This document shows, piece by piece, positions 24,829 through 34,421 of a stretch of 64,000 nucleotides of DNA. The notes below the pieces were generated by a model. That model did no database searches. It saw nothing but the letters and a program-made list of their open reading frames with translations, and was not told the origin of the DNA. The stretch's first letter is position 1, and the number at the start of each line of letters is the position of its first letter. The position numbers and the translations under genes are program-made. The stretch is from Candidatus Aenigmatarchaeota archaeon (GTDB lineage: Archaea; Aenigmatarchaeota; Aenigmatarchaeia; GW2011-AR5), in NCBI GenBank assembly GCA_016184005.1, contig JACPDL010000003.1, positions 107,632 to 171,631 of the forward strand. Reading direction: 5' to 3'.

Positions 24829-27009
24829 TCAAGCCTGTGGGGTTTCCTTTGACATGCCCTTGCGCTCCCGGATGCGCTGGACAACCTGCATCTTGAGATC
24901 CTCAGGTATTTTTTCAAATGTCACATCAATAAGCGAATAAAAACCTTTGCCGCCTGTCGCACTTTTTAACTGCGCTTCAAACCCGAACATCTCTCCAACA
25001 GGCATCTTGGCCTTGATAACAGCAACCCCCAGCTCGATGCTCGTATCAAGTATCTGTCCCCTGCGATTCTGAACCTGATTCATTGCATTGCCTACAAGCT
25101 CTTCCGGCACGTCTACCCGTATTGTTTGCACAGGCTCAAGCAGTGTTGGCTTTGCACTCATTATCGCTTCTTTTATCGCGTCGTTTACAGCGGGCAATAC
25201 TTGCGCAGGCCCGCGGTGTATTGCATCCTCATGAAGTTTTGCATCGGTGATCTTTACCTTGAGCCCTTGGCAGGGTTCGCCGCATAGCGGCCCTGAATCC
25301 ATGACATTTCCGAAGGCCTCGATAACGAGCTCTATTGTTTCATTGAGGTATTGTATGCCTTTCGTAGCGTCGATAAAGATATTCTTGTTGTGAATATCAT
25401 GAATCTTCTTTGCTTCATCCCTGCCCATGCCGTACTCTACAGCCTTTTCTGTCACGATCTTTATGTACTTCCTGACGTTGTTCTCAGGTATTTTGCCCTC
25501 AAGAAGCGCTTTGTAGACTTCATCCTCCAGGGGTTCAACTGAAAGATAAAACCTGTTGTGCTTGTTGGAAGATTTGCCTTCCATGACCGGCGATGCCTGC
25601 CTTGCAGTTTCACGGTAAATCACGATAGGCGTTGAAGTCCTTACTGCTATGCCTTTGTCTTTCAGCGGCCTTTCTATCTTCGCATCGATATGCAGTTCGC
25701 CAAGACCTGAGACTATGTACTCGCCTGTCTCTTCGTTTATCTTCACTACAAGCGTGGGGTCTTCACGGGAGACCTGCTTCAGGAACGTAATGAGCTTTGG
25801 AAGATCCTTTGGATCCTGGCAGTCTATGCTCTTTGTGACGACAGGCTCGAATATGTGCTTGATTGCCTCGAAAGGTTCCATTTCGCGGTCTGCATCGCAT
25901 ATTGTTTCGCCTGAGAAGGCGTCTGTCAAGCCTACAACACCTATAATATTCCCGGCAGGTATCTCTTCCATCTGTATCCTCTGAGGGCCTTTATAGATTG
26001 AAACCTGCTGGACACGCCTCGTCTGATGCTGCCCGACAAGGCGGGCTTCAATGCCCCTTCTTATTGTGCCCGAAAACAAGCGGCCCGCAGCAACAATGCC
26101 TGCATGCGGGTCGGGAACAACCTTTGTGACTATCATTGCCAGCGGCCCGTTGGGATCCTTGGCGAGCATTGATTTGCCTATTTCTGATTCAAGATCACCG
26201 TGCCATATCTTTGGTATTCTGTATTTTTGCGCATCGTCAGGGTTCGGCAGGTGCCTTATGACCATATCAAGAACAATCTTATGCAGCGGCGCAATCTTAG
26301 CAAGCTCTGAGTCTTTGCCCTGCGAAGAAAGATCTATTATATCCTTGAAGCTGATTTTTTCCCTTTTCATGTAAGGAACAAAAATAGCCCATTTCCTGTA
26401 AGCAGACCCGAAAGCAACTGAACCGTCTTCCACATTCACGAACCAGTCCTTTGCAAACTCTTTTTCTGCGTATTTCCTGATGAGGTTGTTTACCTGGGCG
26501 ATTATTCCGATGAATCTCTGCTGCATCTGGTCAGGTGTCAGCTGCAGTTCCTTGATCAGCCTGTCAACCTTGTTTATGAAAAGCACAGGCTTCACGCGCT
26601 CGTGCAGCGCTTGCCTGAGAACGGTTTCTGTCTGCGGCATTATTGCTTCTACCGCATCAACGACTATTACGGCGCCGTCTATTGCCCGCATGGCCCGCGT
26701 GACGTCGCCGCCAAAATCAACATGGCCCGGCGTGTCTATAAGATTTATCAGATAGGATTCGCCGCCTACTTCGTGAACCATGCTGACGTTTGCGGCAAAA
26801 ATCGTTATGCCCCTTTCCTGCTCCTGCTTGTCGAAGTCTGTAAACAGCTGCGTGCCTGCAAGTTCCTCGGAAATCATGCCCGCGCCAGCTAGAAGATTAT
26901 CAGTTAATGTCGTCTTCCCGTGGTCAATGTGCGCAGCAATAGCTATGTTCCTGATTTTTTTCGGTTGTTTCATCAGGTCTGCTATTTCCTCTATCCTGTC
27001 TTTCGCCAT
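24829..27009 (-). CDS. fusA: translation elongation factor EF-2
   Basis: The 726-residue translocase starts MAKDRIEEIADLMKQPKKIRNIAIAAHIDHGKTTL and has DTPGHVDF and NKVD. In domain IV, HEDAIHRGPAQVLPA contains the His that is turned into diphthamide in archaea and eukaryotes. Length is normal. The frame extends 8 codons upstream, but the ATG at 27009 fits the family. Confidence 0.96.
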   Translation of the reverse strand: MAKDRIEEIADLMKQPKKIRNIAIAAHIDHGKTTLTDNLLAGAGMISEELAGTQLFTDFDKQEQERGITIFAANVSMVHEVGGESYLINLIDTPGHVDFGGDVTRAMRAIDGAVIVVDAVEAIMPQTETVLRQALHERVKPVLFINKVDRLIKELQLTPDQMQQRFIGIIAQVNNLIRKYAEKEFAKDWFVNVEDGSVAFGSAYRKWAIFVPYMKREKISFKDIIDLSSQGKDSELAKIAPLHKIVLDMVIRHLPNPDDAQKYRIPKIWHGDLESEIGKSMLAKDPNGPLAMIVTKVVPDPHAGIVAAGRLFSGTIRRGIEARLVGQHQTRRVQQVSIYKGPQRIQMEEIPAGNIIGVVGLTDAFSGETICDADREMEPFEAIKHIFEPVVTKSIDCQDPKDLPKLITFLKQVSREDPTLVVKINEETGEYIVSGLGELHIDAKIERPLKDKGIAVRTSTPIVIYRETARQASPVMEGKSSNKHNRFYLSVEPLEDEVYKALLEGKIPENNVRKYIKIVTEKAVEYGMGRDEAKKIHDIHNKNIFIDATKGIQYLNETIELVIEAFGNVMDSGPLCGEPCQGLKVKITDAKLHEDAIHRGPAQVLPAVNDAIKEAIMSAKPTLLEPVQTIRVDVPEELVGNAMNQVQNRRGQILDTSIELGVAVIKAKMPVGEMFGFEAQLKSATGGKGFYSLIDVTFEKIPEDLKMQVVQRIRERKGMSKETPQA

Positions 27010-27094
27010 GAAAATTTCCCATGTAAAATTCATTCTGCTAGTTTAAAACCCCAGATATGCAGAAAAGCGTCTCAGCTTGTCATCGACAACATGA

Positions 27095-27290
27095 TATGCT
27101 CTGATATCACATCTTCCTGAATATACCACCGACTTCAGTCGGTGGTTTGCGGGAAGATGGGATCTGGATGAGCATTGAGTTTCATCTGCTGTCTAATTCA
27201 TGGAGAGCGAAGCTCTCCTGGATTTCTCAAAGGACTTCTTAAAAGTCCTTTGCAGAAAAGACAGCAGTTTTCAATGCTTTCTCGGATAAG
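27095..27290. repeat. twin nested-hairpin repeat, copy 3, with a palindromic insertion in its second loop
   Basis: Stem one pairs CATCTTCC (27110-27117) with GGAAGATG (27152-27159) around ACCACCGACTTCAGTCGGTGGT. In stem two, CTGCTGTCT (27186-27194) and AGACAGCAG (27259-27267), contiguous in copies 1 and 5, are split by 64 nt. The insert starts ATTCATGG and has two hairpins (GGAGAGC/GCTCTCC and AAAGGACTT/AAGTCCTTT). It closes with the family end CTCGGATAAG. The 309-nt gap between EF-2 and dihydroorotase holds nothing else obvious. Confidence 0.85.
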
Positions 27291-27318
27291 AATGCGCCCA
27301 AAAGTTAAAATAGCTTTG

Positions 27319-28638
27319 TCAAGCCAGGACTTTGCCGTCTTTTTTGACTATCTGCCCCCGATGTATGGTGCAGGCCACATCGCCTGGAAATCTTTCCCCT
27401 TCATATGGCGACCAATTGCATTTTGTATATATTTTATGTTCATTGTTTCTGCCCGGCTCAGCTGCAGCTAAACCGGCAGAAATACTTCTTTTTTCAATTA
27501 TAGTTAAATCAGCAACATAACCTTCTTGTATGCGGCCCCTGTGAGGCAATCCCAGATAAGCGGCCGGATTGAATGATGTTACTTCTGCAATTCTTTGGAG
27601 CTTAATCCCGTCATCTATAAGTCCTGAAACTATTCTTCCGTAATCATCCAGATTAGGCACGCCTGAAGGTTTTCCAGACATTTTATCTTCTCTGGTGTGA
27701 GGAGCGTGGTCTGTCGCCAGCATATGTATTGCGCCATCTCTAAGACCTTCAAAAAGCGCTTTTTTATCGGCTTCTGATCTAAGCGGAGGGTTCATCTTTA
27801 GCATATCGCCTTGCATGGACATGTCGTGTGAAGCGAAATACAAATGATGAGGCGTGACTTCACAGGTCACTCTTGCCCGGCCATGAGTTTCTTGGTACTT
27901 TTCTACCAGCTCAAGCCCGCCAGCAGTTGATGTGTGAGCGATGTTCACATGAACATCGATGCCGGAAGCTACAGAAAGAACATCTTTTATTGCTGCAATT
28001 TCAGCTGCCGGGGGCCGAAGATCGCAATGTACATGCGGGTATTCCAGTCCTCCCAATTTTCTTTTCAGCTCTTCGAGCATTTCCTGATCTTCACAGTGGA
28101 TAGTTACAGGTTTTCCAGTACTTTCTATTCGCCGAAGAGCTTGATAGAGTTTCCCGGGTTGCAGCATGAGATTGCCCGTGCTTTCACAAACATAGATTTT
28201 GTAGCCGCAGATGTCAGGTGCCATCCTTTCCAGCTCGCCAAGATTACGTTCAGTCACGCCACCATAGAATACAACATCACATCTTGCTTTTGCAGCCAGC
28301 TCTTTTCGCCTTTTCACATCTTCCAGGGTTAGTACAGGTCTTGGAACATTTGGCATATCGGCAACTGCCGTGACGCCGCCGTTAATTGCTGCCCGTGTAC
28401 CGCTCACAAAATCTTCCTTCAAATACCATTCTTCGTCCCTGAGATGCACATGTCCGTCGATGAAACCCGGGAACACATAACCTTTGGTAAGAATAGTCCT
28501 TTTGCCTGTCAGAAAATCATCACTTATTTCTTCTACCATTTCTCCTGCAATTCCAATACAACCTCTCACGGGTTTTCTGACTGGATCAGCAATCATTCCT
28601 CCAGTTGCATCAATCACAAGATCGTAAATCTTAGCCAT
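27319..28638 (-). CDS. pyrC: dihydroorotase-like amidohydrolase
   Basis: The 439-residue enzyme carries FIDGHVHLRDEEW (first metal His pair, HxH), a later TIHCEDQ, a His in HVNIAHTSTAGG, and LATDHAPHT with the catalytic Asp. These fit type I dihydroorotase, which closes carbamoyl-aspartate in pyrimidine synthesis. Related hydantoinases and allantoinases share much of this pattern, but the LRD after HVH favours dihydroorotase. It is 4 nt from the thymidylate synthase gene on the same strand, a pyrimidine-linked pair. Confidence 0.88.
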   Translation of the reverse strand: MAKIYDLVIDATGGMIADPVRKPVRGCIGIAGEMVEEISDDFLTGKRTILTKGYVFPGFIDGHVHLRDEEWYLKEDFVSGTRAAINGGVTAVADMPNVPRPVLTLEDVKRRKELAAKARCDVVFYGGVTERNLGELERMAPDICGYKIYVCESTGNLMLQPGKLYQALRRIESTGKPVTIHCEDQEMLEELKRKLGGLEYPHVHCDLRPPAAEIAAIKDVLSVASGIDVHVNIAHTSTAGGLELVEKYQETHGRARVTCEVTPHHLYFASHDMSMQGDMLKMNPPLRSEADKKALFEGLRDGAIHMLATDHAPHTREDKMSGKPSGVPNLDDYGRIVSGLIDDGIKLQRIAEVTSFNPAAYLGLPHRGRIQEGYVADLTIIEKRSISAGLAAAEPGRNNEHKIYTKCNWSPYEGERFPGDVACTIHRGQIVKKDGKVLA

Positions 28639-28642
28639 AGAA

Positions 28643-30286
28643 TCAGCTGCCGTATTTCTTCTTTACTTCTTCCATTTTCTTGTCTATTCGCTTTTCGGAT
28701 TCCAGCCGCTCTAACTCGTAGTCATTCATGTCGATGAATTTCATGAAGGACACCAGGAAAGGATGCACCTTTTGCGCCTGGCGGAACATTTCCTGGCACA
28801 TCTTGCGGTAATCAGGATGACCCTGGCGTATTGTGCGCAATTCAAGCAGGTGATAAAGCTCGCGCAAATTGAGATGGAAGTACCAGCGAATGCGGTAGCC
28901 AAAAGGCACTATGTACTGCGCCTGTTGAGGGAATCTTTTTGAGATCTCCTCGAATGCTTCCCCGGCCTTTTCCATGCAATCGCGGTATTTGTCCGCAAAA
29001 CCCGCCTCTACAAGTTCCTTCGGCGTGTCGTAGCCGTTGTGTGTCGTAAGACGCTGCCTTTCCTGCGTGAGCATCCTGTGCCTCTGCAGGTCGCGATAAA
29101 TAGCATAGTTCCCAAGGAGATCAAAGGTGTAAGATGCAACTTCGAAAGGCCTGCCCGGGCGGTGCCGCCTGTTGCTTCTAGTATTGAGGCAATCGTGGAT
29201 GATTCTCCTTCTTTCTTCCTCGCTCATCTTTCCTATAGCTTCGTTTATTTGCTGCATTGGATGCTTTGACTGGGAATAGAGGATTGTAGCAGCTATTTTC
29301 TTTTCTGCATCTTTGTCATAATCAACAAGCACCACGCTTTCGCTCTGTGCAGCACTTTCTTTCAGGATATTTGACGCAGAAGCCTTTGCAGCATCTATTG
29401 TTTCAACGAAAAACTGTTGCTGCACCTGGCCATATTGATTGTCAGCCCGCTTAACAAAAGAAGGTATAACTTTCTGGAGCTCTTCCTGCATTGTCCCGGC
29501 CAGGTTCCGCATCTCCACAAGCTCGCTGGCGTACATCTTTGTCAGCAAGTATTCGAAAGCCCGGCCGTTCCCGAATATGCCGACATTTGTCAATGCCGCC
29601 GCCGGCAGGAAGACGCGAATGATGTCGCATGCCTTGGCTTTCACAGTAAATGCGTAAGCACGGTCAGTTGTGCCCTCCTCCTGCGGATACTTCTCGCGTA
29701 TGAAAGCCATCATCGGGTCTACGAGGCCTGAATAAGTGTCAAAAAGAAGATTGCAGATCTTCAGGTAAAGCCCGGCAAATTCTGACTGCATGATTGCAGG
29801 GTCTTTGTAGAATCTGTACTCGCCGTTTGTTTTTTCGTTGAAGAGCATGTAACGCGTTGATTTTTCAAGCGGCGACAGCCCTATCCTTGAGTCCTCAAGC
29901 ACCTTGCTCGCTATGTTGGAAACGTTCTCGCATGCTATGTGCGCGCCTCCGAGCTCCGCAACAGAATCGTCGCCGTATCCGACAAGAACGCGGTCATAGA
30001 ACTCCTCTGCTTTTTTTATCGCTACAATCTCGTCTGCACCCCGGTCAATCTGGAAATTAACTATCTCGCTGAAGCCCATCTCCGGCTTCTGGATGAACTC
30101 ACGCAGCAATGTCATGCGCAAGCTGTATGGCGCCCGGCTGTAACGCGAGAACAAAGCGCCCTTGACAACCTCCGGCAGGTTGCGCAAGGCAAAAACAGGC
30201 TTGTCCATATTAGTGCAGAACTGCGAAAGAATCTTTATCTCTTCCCCTGTCATCTGCTGCAAGTCATTCTGCACGAGCGGATCCAT
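28643..30286 (-). CDS. thyX: long FAD-dependent thymidylate synthase (ThyX) family protein
   Basis: The 547-residue protein has two ThyX-like halves: an N-terminal one around ALFSRYSRAPYSLR and a C-terminal one around LQRHRMLTQERQRLTTHNGYD. The usual ThyX motif is RHR followed seven residues later by Ser. The C-terminal copy has RHR but Arg at the Ser position, and the N-terminal copy lacks RHR. Long double-domain ThyX-like proteins are known in several archaea and candidate bacteria. It makes dTMP from dUMP with methylene-folate and FAD, which fits the nearby glyA and dihydroorotase genes. Activity is likely but not certain. Confidence 0.8.
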   Translation of the reverse strand: MDPLVQNDLQQMTGEEIKILSQFCTNMDKPVFALRNLPEVVKGALFSRYSRAPYSLRMTLLREFIQKPEMGFSEIVNFQIDRGADEIVAIKKAEEFYDRVLVGYGDDSVAELGGAHIACENVSNIASKVLEDSRIGLSPLEKSTRYMLFNEKTNGEYRFYKDPAIMQSEFAGLYLKICNLLFDTYSGLVDPMMAFIREKYPQEEGTTDRAYAFTVKAKACDIIRVFLPAAALTNVGIFGNGRAFEYLLTKMYASELVEMRNLAGTMQEELQKVIPSFVKRADNQYGQVQQQFFVETIDAAKASASNILKESAAQSESVVLVDYDKDAEKKIAATILYSQSKHPMQQINEAIGKMSEEERRRIIHDCLNTRSNRRHRPGRPFEVASYTFDLLGNYAIYRDLQRHRMLTQERQRLTTHNGYDTPKELVEAGFADKYRDCMEKAGEAFEEISKRFPQQAQYIVPFGYRIRWYFHLNLRELYHLLELRTIRQGHPDYRKMCQEMFRQAQKVHPFLVSFMKFIDMNDYELERLESEKRIDKKMEEVKKKYGS

Positions 30287-30357
30287 GCCTTTAATATCAG
30301 AAGAAAGTTTATAAGATTAAATCTAAAAACAGCTTTTTCTTTAAATCCTTTCGAAGC

Positions 30358-31641
30358 GTGAAAAGGCTTATGCTTGCTGATGATGATTCGGAAATATATG
30401 AGGCAATACTTCTCGAGCGCAAGAGACAGGAGGAAGGCCTGGAGCTCATCCCTTCCGAGAATTATGTCAGCAAAAATGTGCTCGAGGCAATGGGCTCGAT
30501 CTTGACAAACAAATATTCTGAGGGCCTGCCGGGGAAAAGATACTACGGCGGCAACAAATACATCGATGTTGTTGAACAGCTTGCCATTGACCGGGCAAAG
30601 CAGTTGTTCGGCTGCGAACACGCGAATGTCCAGCCGCTTTCAGGAAGCCCCGCAAACCTTGCAGCGCTTTATGCTGTGCTGGGCATAGGCGACAAGTTCA
30701 TGGGACTGGAGCTTGCACATGGCGGGCATTTGACGCATGGTGCTGCTGTCAATTTCTCCGGGCAGATGTTCAAACCCGTTCCTTACGGGGTTTCGCAGGA
30801 AACAGAGATGTTCGATTATGATGAGATAAGGAAGATAGCGCTGCGCGAAAAGCCGAAGCTTATTCTTTCCGGGCTCACAGCTTACCCGCGCGAGATAGAC
30901 TTCAAGGCTTTTTCAGAGATAGCTGATGAGATTGAAGCTTACCACATGGCGGATATCGCGCATATAGCAGGGCTTGTTGTTGGAGGGGTGCATCAGTCAC
31001 CAATACCATACTGTGATATTGTGACTACAACCACGCACAAAACGTTGCGCGGACCGAGAGGGGCTATAATCATGTCGAAAACCGAAGACAGATACCACGA
31101 CAAATATCATCAAAACTCACAGAAAAATCTCGCCCAGATGATAGATTTTGCCGTCTTTCCCTGCTTCCAGGGAGGCCCGCATAATCACACAAATGCTGCA
31201 AAGGCCGTGGCTTTCAATGAGGCGATGCAACCGGAATTCAAGGATTATGCCGAACAAATTGTAAAAAATGCCAGGGCGCTTGCAGACTCATTAATGAGCC
31301 ACGGGTTCCGCCTGGTTACGGGCGGCACAGATAACCATCTCATTCTTGTTGACCTTCGCAACAAAGACGTTAGCGGAAAGGAAGCAGAAACAGCCCTGGA
31401 TGAAGTAGGCATAACCGTGAACAAGAACATGGTACCTTTTGACCCGAGAAAGCCATGGGATCCATCAGGCATAAGGTTAGGCACGCCGGTGCTCACAACG
31501 CGAGGAATGAAGGAAGATGAGATGAACTATGTAGGGGAGCTTATCAATCGCGCAATAAAACACAGAAGCGATGCTTCAGCAAAGGAAAAAGTCCGGCATG
31601 ACGTGCTTGAGCTATGCAGGCAATTCCCTTTTTATGATTAA
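30358..31641 (+). CDS. glyA: serine hydroxymethyltransferase
   Basis: The PLP enzyme (427 residues from GTG 30358, or 423 from ATG 30370) swaps serine and glycine while making methylene-tetrahydrofolate. Motifs: [24 protein letters not shown], the PLP lysine in [16 protein letters not shown], and the C-terminal [14 protein letters not shown]. It is divergent from thyX, which uses its folate product, with a 71-nt spacer containing TTTATAAGATTAAAT-like promoter sequence. Confidence 0.95.
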   Translation: MKRLMLADDDSEIYEAILLERKRQEEGLELIPSENYVSKNVLEAMGSILTNKYSEGLPGKRYYGGNKYIDVVEQLAIDRAKQLFGCEHANVQPLSGSPANLAALYAVLGIGDKFMGLELAHGGHLTHGAAVNFSGQMFKPVPYGVSQETEMFDYDEIRKIALREKPKLILSGLTAYPREIDFKAFSEIADEIEAYHMADIAHIAGLVVGGVHQSPIPYCDIVTTTTHKTLRGPRGAIIMSKTEDRYHDKYHQNSQKNLAQMIDFAVFPCFQGGPHNHTNAAKAVAFNEAMQPEFKDYAEQIVKNARALADSLMSHGFRLVTGGTDNHLILVDLRNKDVSGKEAETALDEVGITVNKNMVPFDPRKPWDPSGIRLGTPVLTTRGMKEDEMNYVGELINRAIKHRSDASAKEKVRHDVLELCRQFPFYD

Positions 31642-31658
31642 CTTTGTTCTAGAAATAC

Positions 31659-32015
31659 ATGAGAGAATGGAAATTAGCAGAATTAAGACAAAACATAGAT
31701 TCTCATCCTTATCTAAAAGCTCATGCAATTTGGATTTTTCCCGGTGAAATAATACTAAGCCTAGCTTGGGCATACACCGGAGATGGTTCATACTATGGAT
31801 TGACTAGGCTTGTTTATGATGCAGATCAAGCTAAAGCACTTTATCAAAAACCAGAAACTAGAAAAAGAGCTATAGAATGGATAAACGGAGCTGGTTTATT
31901 TCCGGATCTTTTTTGGGAAGGCAACTCTCCTGAAGAACTGGAAGAGTTTTGCAGAGATTCTTCTTTACTACTCCCTAAGGAATATAGAGATCTCTTAGAT
32001 AAAGCTAAAGAATAG
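31659..32015 (+). CDS. hypothetical 118-residue protein
   Basis: A soluble acidic protein 17 nt after glyA, with aromatic-rich IWIFPGEIILSLAWAYTGDGSYYGLTRLVY and a helical, charged end. Base composition is more AT-rich than that of glyA. No motif or family is recognised. Confidence 0.5.
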   Translation: MREWKLAELRQNIDSHPYLKAHAIWIFPGEIILSLAWAYTGDGSYYGLTRLVYDADQAKALYQKPETRKRAIEWINGAGLFPDLFWEGNSPEELEEFCRDSSLLLPKEYRDLLDKAKE

Positions 32016-32045
32016 TCTTAAAACTAACAAGTTCAATCTTTGCTT

Positions 32046-32594
32046 ATGCTAATAGCAATAACAGGCACGCCCGGGACCGGAAAGAGTGAAGTTGCCAGAA
32101 TACTTGCAAAAATGCTTGATGCGAAATTGATAAGCATAAGCGAACTTGTTGGCAAAAAAAAGTTAGCCTATACATATGACAAGAAAAGAAAGACTAAAGA
32201 AATAGCTGAAAAAGACCTCAAAAAAATAATCTCGTTAGAAGCAGAAAAAGGTATAATAAATATATTGGAAGGCCATCTTTCTCATCTTGTAGAAGCCGAT
32301 TACACTTTTGTCCTGAGGACTAACCCGAAAGAGCTGGAAAAACGCCTGAAGAAAAGAAACTGGAGCAAAAGCAAGATAAGAGAAAATGTTTTGGCTGAAT
32401 TTATTGATGAAATCGCAATGGAAGCAGGAACTGGTAAAACCACCTTTGAGTTAGATACAAGCAAAATGAAACCAAGAAAGACTGCAACACTAATCAAAGA
32501 TATTTTAAATAGTTATTCCCTTCAAAAGAAATATCGCACAGGAAGAATAGACTGGACTGAAAAATACAGAAACGTGGTTCTTAAGATGGTTTGA
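32046..32594 (+). CDS. AK6/Fap7-type adenylate kinase
   Basis: The 182-residue P-loop kinase begins MLIAITGTPGTGKSEVARILAK, the AK6 pattern, and contains ILEGHLSHLVEADYTFVLRTNPKELEKRL, matching the archaeal Fap7/AK6 group. In archaea and eukaryotes these have adenylate kinase activity and act in maturation of the small ribosomal subunit. The start is ATG 32046. The HtpX gene begins 5 nt downstream. Confidence 0.88.
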   Translation: MLIAITGTPGTGKSEVARILAKMLDAKLISISELVGKKKLAYTYDKKRKTKEIAEKDLKKIISLEAEKGIINILEGHLSHLVEADYTFVLRTNPKELEKRLKKRNWSKSKIRENVLAEFIDEIAMEAGTGKTTFELDTSKMKPRKTATLIKDILNSYSLQKKYRTGRIDWTEKYRNVVLKMV

Positions 32595-32599
32595 TTGCT

Positions 32600-33415
32600 A
32601 TGTCGTGGACAAGAACAACATTGCTCATGGGACTCATGACAGCAGTACTGCTGTCAATAGGCTACATCTTTGGCGGCCTTTTCGGATTAACGCTGGGGCT
32701 TGCACTGGCTTTCGCGACGAACTTCATTTCATACTGGTATTCTGACAAATTTGTCTTGCGGATGTACAAGGCAAAGAAACTCGGCGAGAAAGAACACAAG
32801 AATATTCATGCAATGGTTGAGCGCATCGCGAAAAAGGCGGGCATCCCGAAACCATCGCTATACTATATGGATCTGGACGTGCCAAATGCATTTGCCACCG
32901 GCAGGGACAAGAACCACGCAATAGTTGCTGTAACAAAAGGGCTTATGGAAAAGCTTGATGAGAACGAGATAGAAGCAGTGCTCGCTCACGAGATAGGGCA
33001 CGTGAAGAATAAGGACATGCTTGTCAGCACTATGGCAGCAACAATGGCTGGAGCACTAACATGGATCGCATATGCATTTTTCTACGGCGATGAAAGGAAC
33101 AGGAACGCACTGAGCTTCATACTGCTCTTCGTCCTTGCACCGATTGCGGCAATGCTCATCAGGCTTGCAATTTCACGCAGCAGAGAGCTCGGAGCTGACA
33201 GGACAGGAGCGATGCTTTCAGATCCCCTGGACCTTGCCAGCGCATTGCAGAAGATCTCAGACAGCGCAAAAGCAATGCCTCTTCACGGCAACTCTTCAGC
33301 GTCGCATCTATTCATCGTCAATCCTTTCGCTGCTGGCGGCATGGCTAACCTCTTTGCGACACACCCATCGACAGAAATCAGAATAAAAAGACTAAATGAC
33401 ATGTCAAAGAAGTGA
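32600..33415 (+). CDS. htpX: HtpX-family membrane metalloprotease (M48)
   Basis: The 271-residue protease has N-terminal membrane helices (about 7-45), the zinc motif H130-E-I-G-H134 in LAHEIGHVKNKD, two further helices, and SRSRELGADRTGA with the third zinc ligand Glu. It digests damaged membrane proteins on the cytosolic side. ATG at 32600 was chosen. The L40e gene starts 4 nt after its stop. Confidence 0.95.
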   Translation: MSWTRTTLLMGLMTAVLLSIGYIFGGLFGLTLGLALAFATNFISYWYSDKFVLRMYKAKKLGEKEHKNIHAMVERIAKKAGIPKPSLYYMDLDVPNAFATGRDKNHAIVAVTKGLMEKLDENEIEAVLAHEIGHVKNKDMLVSTMAATMAGALTWIAYAFFYGDERNRNALSFILLFVLAPIAAMLIRLAISRSRELGADRTGAMLSDPLDLASALQKISDSAKAMPLHGNSSASHLFIVNPFAAGGMANLFATHPSTEIRIKRLNDMSKK

Positions 33416-33419
33416 CTCT

Positions 33420-33605
33420 ATGCCCAAGAAACTCCCCGAACTCGTTGCCAGCAGGCTTTTCAAAAACGTGTTTATTTGCATGAACTGCAACGCAAAAATA
33501 AGAGCGCAGCCTGACAAGGTAAAGAAAAAAAAGATACAATGCAGGCGCTGCGGCGGCAAAGAACTGCGCCTCAAGGCAAAAGAACGCAGGGGAGTAAAAG
33601 CCTAA
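33420..33605 (+). CDS. rpl40e: ribosomal protein L40e
   Basis: The 61-residue protein has the CxxC zinc pairs (FICMNCNAKIRAQPDKVKKKKIQCRRCGGKELRLK) and the basic ends of archaeal L40e. The ATG at 33420 lies just past the htpX stop. The next 4.5 kb is an accessory block, so L40e marks the edge of the housekeeping region. Confidence 0.92.
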   Translation: MPKKLPELVASRLFKNVFICMNCNAKIRAQPDKVKKKKIQCRRCGGKELRLKAKERRGVKA

Positions 33606-33631
33606 TTTCTCAAGAGTGAATCACTGGATTA

Positions 33632-33697
33632 AAGGCTCGTAGCTGTGCTTGGTTGATGGTTTGGTTCTGGTGGTTGAATGGCAGTCTACTCAAGAAA
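33632..33697 (+). repeat. degenerate spacer repeat, site A
   Basis: The sequence GGCTCGTAGCTGTGCTTGG followed by GTTTGGTTC and CTACTCAAGAAA recurs in degenerate form at 34265, 35714, 36216 and 38075, once in each spacer of the accessory block. The first part resembles a tRNA 5' half (GTAGCT...TTGG), but no full cloverleaf forms. Confidence 0.45.
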
Positions 33698-33702
33698 CAG
33701 AT

Positions 33703-33924
33703 TTATGCAATCTCAAATTTAGCTTCTACAGGTATATTGAATCCTTTCTCCTTTTCTGACCTTTTTTCAAAATTAAGTATGGTAAAGCCGACAACTTTAC
33801 CTCTATTGTTTTTTCTTACGATTATGTCATTTCCTATTTCTTCTGATTTCGCTTTCTTTGGCTTGCCTATGGAGATATCTAGAACATCTCCTTCATCGTC
33901 ATAGAAGAACCTCATTTTCTCCAT
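33703..33924 (-). CDS. DUF2283-family probable antitoxin
   Basis: The 73-residue protein MRFFYDDEGDVLDISIGKPKKAKSEEIGNDIIVRKNNRGKVVGFTILNFEKRS is a clear DUF2283 member (D-DVL-I, then VGFTI). Such small beta-rich proteins often pair with small toxins. Its start overlaps the end of the upstream gene by 13 nt, which supports a two-gene toxin/antitoxin operon. The antitoxin role is inferred from context. Confidence 0.75.
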   Translation of the reverse strand: MEKMRFFYDDEGDVLDISIGKPKKAKSEEIGNDIIVRKNNRGKVVGFTILNFEKRSEKEKGFNIPVEAKFEIA

Positions 33925-34211
33925 ATAATAACACCTTTCTTTACTACATTAGCTATATACGCTGTAATTATAAAGCCGTGATTGTTTAAGACCTTTCCGA
34001 CAACTACAATATAGTCTTTCTTGTTGATACTTCTGTAGTATAACAATACATTTTTATCGTATACGCTTTCTTGAACAAAATCGGCAGTTGTCAAAGTTTT
34101 TCTTATATCAACTTCTTTTCCTTCCAATTCTGGGTGTCTTAGAACGATATGTAGATATCTTTCCTTTGTGAATTTGATTTTCTTTCCCAGAATGCAGATA
34201 ATTTCATCCAT
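33912..34211 (-). CDS. putative toxin (PBECR/BrnT-like nuclease fold)
   Basis: The 99-residue protein has YLHIVLRHPELEGKEVDIRKTL, LLYYRSINKKDYIVVVGKV and GFIITAYIANVVKKG. This pattern recalls the PBECR/RelE-like toxin set, with a conserved RHPE and a terminal ITAY. It is translated with the overlapping DUF2283 partner. RNase activity is inferred, not visible. Confidence 0.65.
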   Translation of the reverse strand: MDEIICILGKKIKFTKERYLHIVLRHPELEGKEVDIRKTLTTADFVQESVYDKNVLLYYRSINKKDYIVVVGKVLNNHGFIITAYIANVVKKGVIIWRK

Positions 34212-34264
34212 AATAGACTTTACAAAACAGCGTTTTTAAACCTAGACTTCCGTATACTCCTATC

Positions 34265-34345
34265 TGTAGGGTTCGTAGTTGTGCTTGCTTACGGGTTTGG
34301 TTCAATGCAGGCTAAACGTGGGCTTTGTGTGGTTGGGCTGTAGAC
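34265..34345 (+). repeat. degenerate spacer repeat, site B
   Basis: GGGTTCGTAGTTGTGCTTG is followed by GGGTTTGGTTC and GGTTGGGCTGTAGACTACGG. It parallels site A and lies in the divergent spacer between the toxin gene and the serpin gene. Confidence 0.45.
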
Positions 34346-34421
34346 TACGGCTATTTTGGCTAAACCCCTAAAAAATCTGTCATATATATATCGTTTTAAC
34401 AATGATTTATTACGGATTATA

